DNA of 64,000 nt, taken from contig NZ_SNZR01000014.1 of NCBI RefSeq assembly GCF_004363955.1, forward strand, positions 410,100 to 474,099, written 5' to 3'. Below, piece after piece: positions 62,621-64,000 of this stretch (its first letter is position 1; each line of letters begins with the position of its first letter). The translations under genes were made by a program, and so were the position numbers. The stretch comes from Enterovirga rhinocerotis (GTDB lineage: Bacteria; Pseudomonadota; Alphaproteobacteria; Rhizobiales; Beijerinckiaceae). A model generated the notes under the pieces. That model saw nothing but the letters and a program-made list of their open reading frames with translations, was not told the origin of the DNA and searched no databases.

Positions 62621-63652
62621 ATGTCCATGACCTCCGCTCCGCCGCGCCAGAACCGCGTCGCCGCCCGCCTCGCACGGGCGGGCCTCGCGACCGACGAGGT
62701 CGCAGCCGATCCGGCCGCCGCGCTTCTCGGCACGAAGGCGCTGCGCGACGCCACGGCTTCCTGGCTGACGTCCTTGTCCTCCGAGCGCCGGCTGTCGCCC
62801 AAGACCGTCGAGGCCTATGGCCGGGATCTGCGGCAATTCACGGCCTTCCTGGCCGGGCATCTCGGGGAGGCCGTCTCGCCCGCGCTCGTCGTCGGGCTGA
62901 AGCCGCTCGACATCCGCGCCTTCCTGGCGGCGCGCCGGGCCGAGGGGATCGAGAGCCGCTCCCTGATGCGCCAGCTCGCGGCACTCCGCTCCTTCGCTCG
63001 CCACCTCGAAGCCGAGGGCCACGGTGCGGCCGCCGCCTTCTCCGCGATCCGGGGCCCGCGCCTGTCGAAATCCCTGCCGAAGCCGCTGCCGGCCGCTGCT
63101 GCCATCGCGATGACCGACGAGGCGACGCGGGCCGGCGAGCCGCGCGAAGCCTGGGTGCTGGCGAGGGACGCCGCGGTGCTCTCGCTCCTCTACGGCTGCG
63201 GGCTGCGCATCTCGGAGGCTCTCGGCATCCGGCGGATCGATGCGCCGATCGGCGGCCAGGATGGACTCCGCGTCATCGGCAAGGGCGGCAAGACGCGCGA
63301 GGTCCCGGTCATCGCGCCGGTCTCCCGCGCCATCGAGGATTACCTGGCCGTCTGCCCTTATCTTCTCGCTCCCGACGGCCCGCTCTTCGTCGGCGTGAAG
63401 GGCGGCCCCCTGTCGCCGCGCATCATCCAGCTCGCCGTGGCCGGCCTTCGGGGGGCGCTCGGTCTTCCAGACAGCGCGACGCCTCATGCGCTGCGTCATT
63501 CCTTCGCCACCCATCTCCTCGCGAGAGGGGGCGAGCTGCGGTCGATCCAGGACCTGCTCGGCCACGCCTCGCTCTCGACGACGCAGATCTACACGCAGGT
63601 CGACGCCTCGCGCCTCCTTGCCGCCTACCGCTCCGCTCATCCGAGAGCCTGA
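62621..63652 (+). CDS. xerC: Tyrosine recombinase, XerC
   Basis: A 343-residue site-specific recombinase, which with XerD would resolve chromosome dimers at dif. The N-terminal SAM-like domain has 'LSPKTVEAYGRDLRQFTAFL' and 'LDIRAFLAARRAEGIESRS'. Catalytic residues are visible: Arg in 'GCGLRISEALGI', Lys in 'GKGGKTREVPV', HxxR in 'HALRHSFATHLL', His in 'LLGHASLSTTQIYTQ', and the nucleophile Tyr in that last motif. The 50-residue N-terminal extension before the core is longer than in E. coli. Start ATG 62621 (or 62627). Divergent from priA. Confidence 0.93.
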   Translation: MSMTSAPPRQNRVAARLARAGLATDEVAADPAAALLGTKALRDATASWLTSLSSERRLSPKTVEAYGRDLRQFTAFLAGHLGEAVSPALVVGLKPLDIRAFLAARRAEGIESRSLMRQLAALRSFARHLEAEGHGAAAAFSAIRGPRLSKSLPKPLPAAAAIAMTDEATRAGEPREAWVLARDAAVLSLLYGCGLRISEALGIRRIDAPIGGQDGLRVIGKGGKTREVPVIAPVSRAIEDYLAVCPYLLAPDGPLFVGVKGGPLSPRIIQLAVAGLRGALGLPDSATPHALRHSFATHLLARGGELRSIQDLLGHASLSTTQIYTQVDASRLLAAYRSAHPRA

Positions 63653-63744
63653 CGGCGACAAGGCCGCCGATCCGCCCTTGGTCGTGGTGGACATCGGGCT
63701 CGCGCCGCGCTCAAACCCCGCCTCCCGATCCAGAGAGGGTGAGG

Positions 63745-63936
63745 ATGTTCCTCGAATTGCGGAACCTCGATTTCGAGGATTTGACCATCGGCCTCGCCGA
63801 GACCCTGTCGAAGAGGATCGAATCCTCCGACGTCGTCGGCTTCGCCGAAGTGACGGGCGATCGGAACCCGATCCATCTCTCGGAGCATTTCGCCGCGAAG
63901 ACGCCTGTGAATCGGCGTGCAACTTTGACCCCCTGA
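63745..63936 (+). pseudogene. MaoC/PhaJ-type (R)-enoyl-CoA hydratase, truncated by IS insertion
   Basis: The gene starts at ATG 63745 after AGAGAGGGTGAGG. Its first 54 codons read 'FLELRNLDFEDLTIGL', then 'VVGFAEVTGDRNPIHLSEHFAAKTP', which is the hot-dog-fold hydratase 2 signature with the catalytic Asp (GDRNPIH) and His. The homology ends abruptly at 'KTP' (63906), exactly where the insertion-sequence end begins, and the frame terminates nine codons later in IS sequence. A full gene is about 150 codons, so the activity should be lost unless the remainder is restored elsewhere. Confidence 0.82.
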
Positions 63937-64000
63937 GCCGGGGGATCGGCGTCCAATCTTGACCCCCCATAGTGCGGCTTACGCAGTCTGTTCGTCCTCA
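63906..64000. mobile_element. Left end of an IS21-family insertion sequence
   Basis: Starting TGTGAATCGG, the sequence holds two direct copies of a terminal repeat: ATCGGCGTGCAACTTTGACC (63911-63930, continuing CCC) and ATCGGCGTCCAATCTTGACC (63945-63964, continuing CCCC). Multiple GGCGTCCAA-TTTGACCCC repeats next to a TG end are diagnostic of IS21-family termini, where they bind the IstA transposase. The element runs out of the window before istA appears. Confidence 0.8.

Overview
This is a very GC-rich, gene-dense chromosomal window. It looks like an alphaproteobacterium of the order Hyphomicrobiales, with relatives around Methylobacteriaceae, Beijerinckiaceae and Boseaceae. Supporting signs are the small Omp25-type beta-barrel proteins, the lgt / midA / pgeF operon, the divergent priA and xerC pair, Bug-type and TRAP-type solute receptors, and frequent 4-nt GTGA/ATGA gene overlaps. 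Species cannot be told from the sequence alone. No rRNA, tRNA, CRISPR array or prophage was seen.

Region by region. 0-13.4 kb is catabolic: the tail of a TctC-type receptor, a 3-hydroxyisobutyrate-dehydrogenase-like enzyme, a metallo-beta-lactamase-fold lactonase, a VOC protein, a ParDE toxin-antitoxin pair, a complete peptide/nickel-type ABC importer (receptor, two permeases, fused double ATPase), an adjacent pair of acyl-CoA dehydrogenases, and divergent from them a CoA-transferase coupled to a nitroreductase. 13.7-24.2 kb is a surface-polysaccharide cluster, all on the + strand: a small unknown ORF, a large glycosyltransferase, a WecC-type nucleotide-sugar dehydrogenase, a methyltransferase/rhamnosyltransferase fusion, a 1082-residue double glycosyltransferase, and an ABC-2 export permease with no ATPase in view. 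Two of the glycosyltransferases share an N-terminal 'GW' repeat module that I cannot assign to a named domain.

24.2-29.6 kb encodes urea carboxylase and allophanate hydrolase (urea to ammonia and CO2). 29.7-35.8 kb is a corrinoid-uptake operon read leftward from a clear cobalamin riboswitch: btuB-like receptor, BtuF-, BtuC- and BtuD-like proteins, then a conserved protein of unknown function. 36-44 kb is mixed: an acyltransferase, a CoA ligase coupled to a DsbA-fold isomerase, pyruvate kinase, a PAP2 phosphatase, a CAP-domain lipoprotein and a URC4-type (DUF1688) protein of uracil catabolism. 44-50 kb is housekeeping and envelope: mutL, an L,D-transpeptidase, pgeF, midA, lgt and ubiK.

50-52.2 kb holds a tandem duplication of an outer-membrane protein gene. 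The two copies have separate, unrelated upstream regions, and one carries a palindromic candidate operator. 52-64 kb holds a glutathione transferase, a small membrane protein, an FKBP, a Cache-type adenylate/guanylate cyclase, an orphan TRAP receptor, a LysR regulator, an acetyltransferase, an MFS transporter, priA and xerC. At the right edge a MaoC-type hydratase gene is cut after about 54 codons by what appears to be the terminal repeats of an IS21-family element that continues beyond the window.
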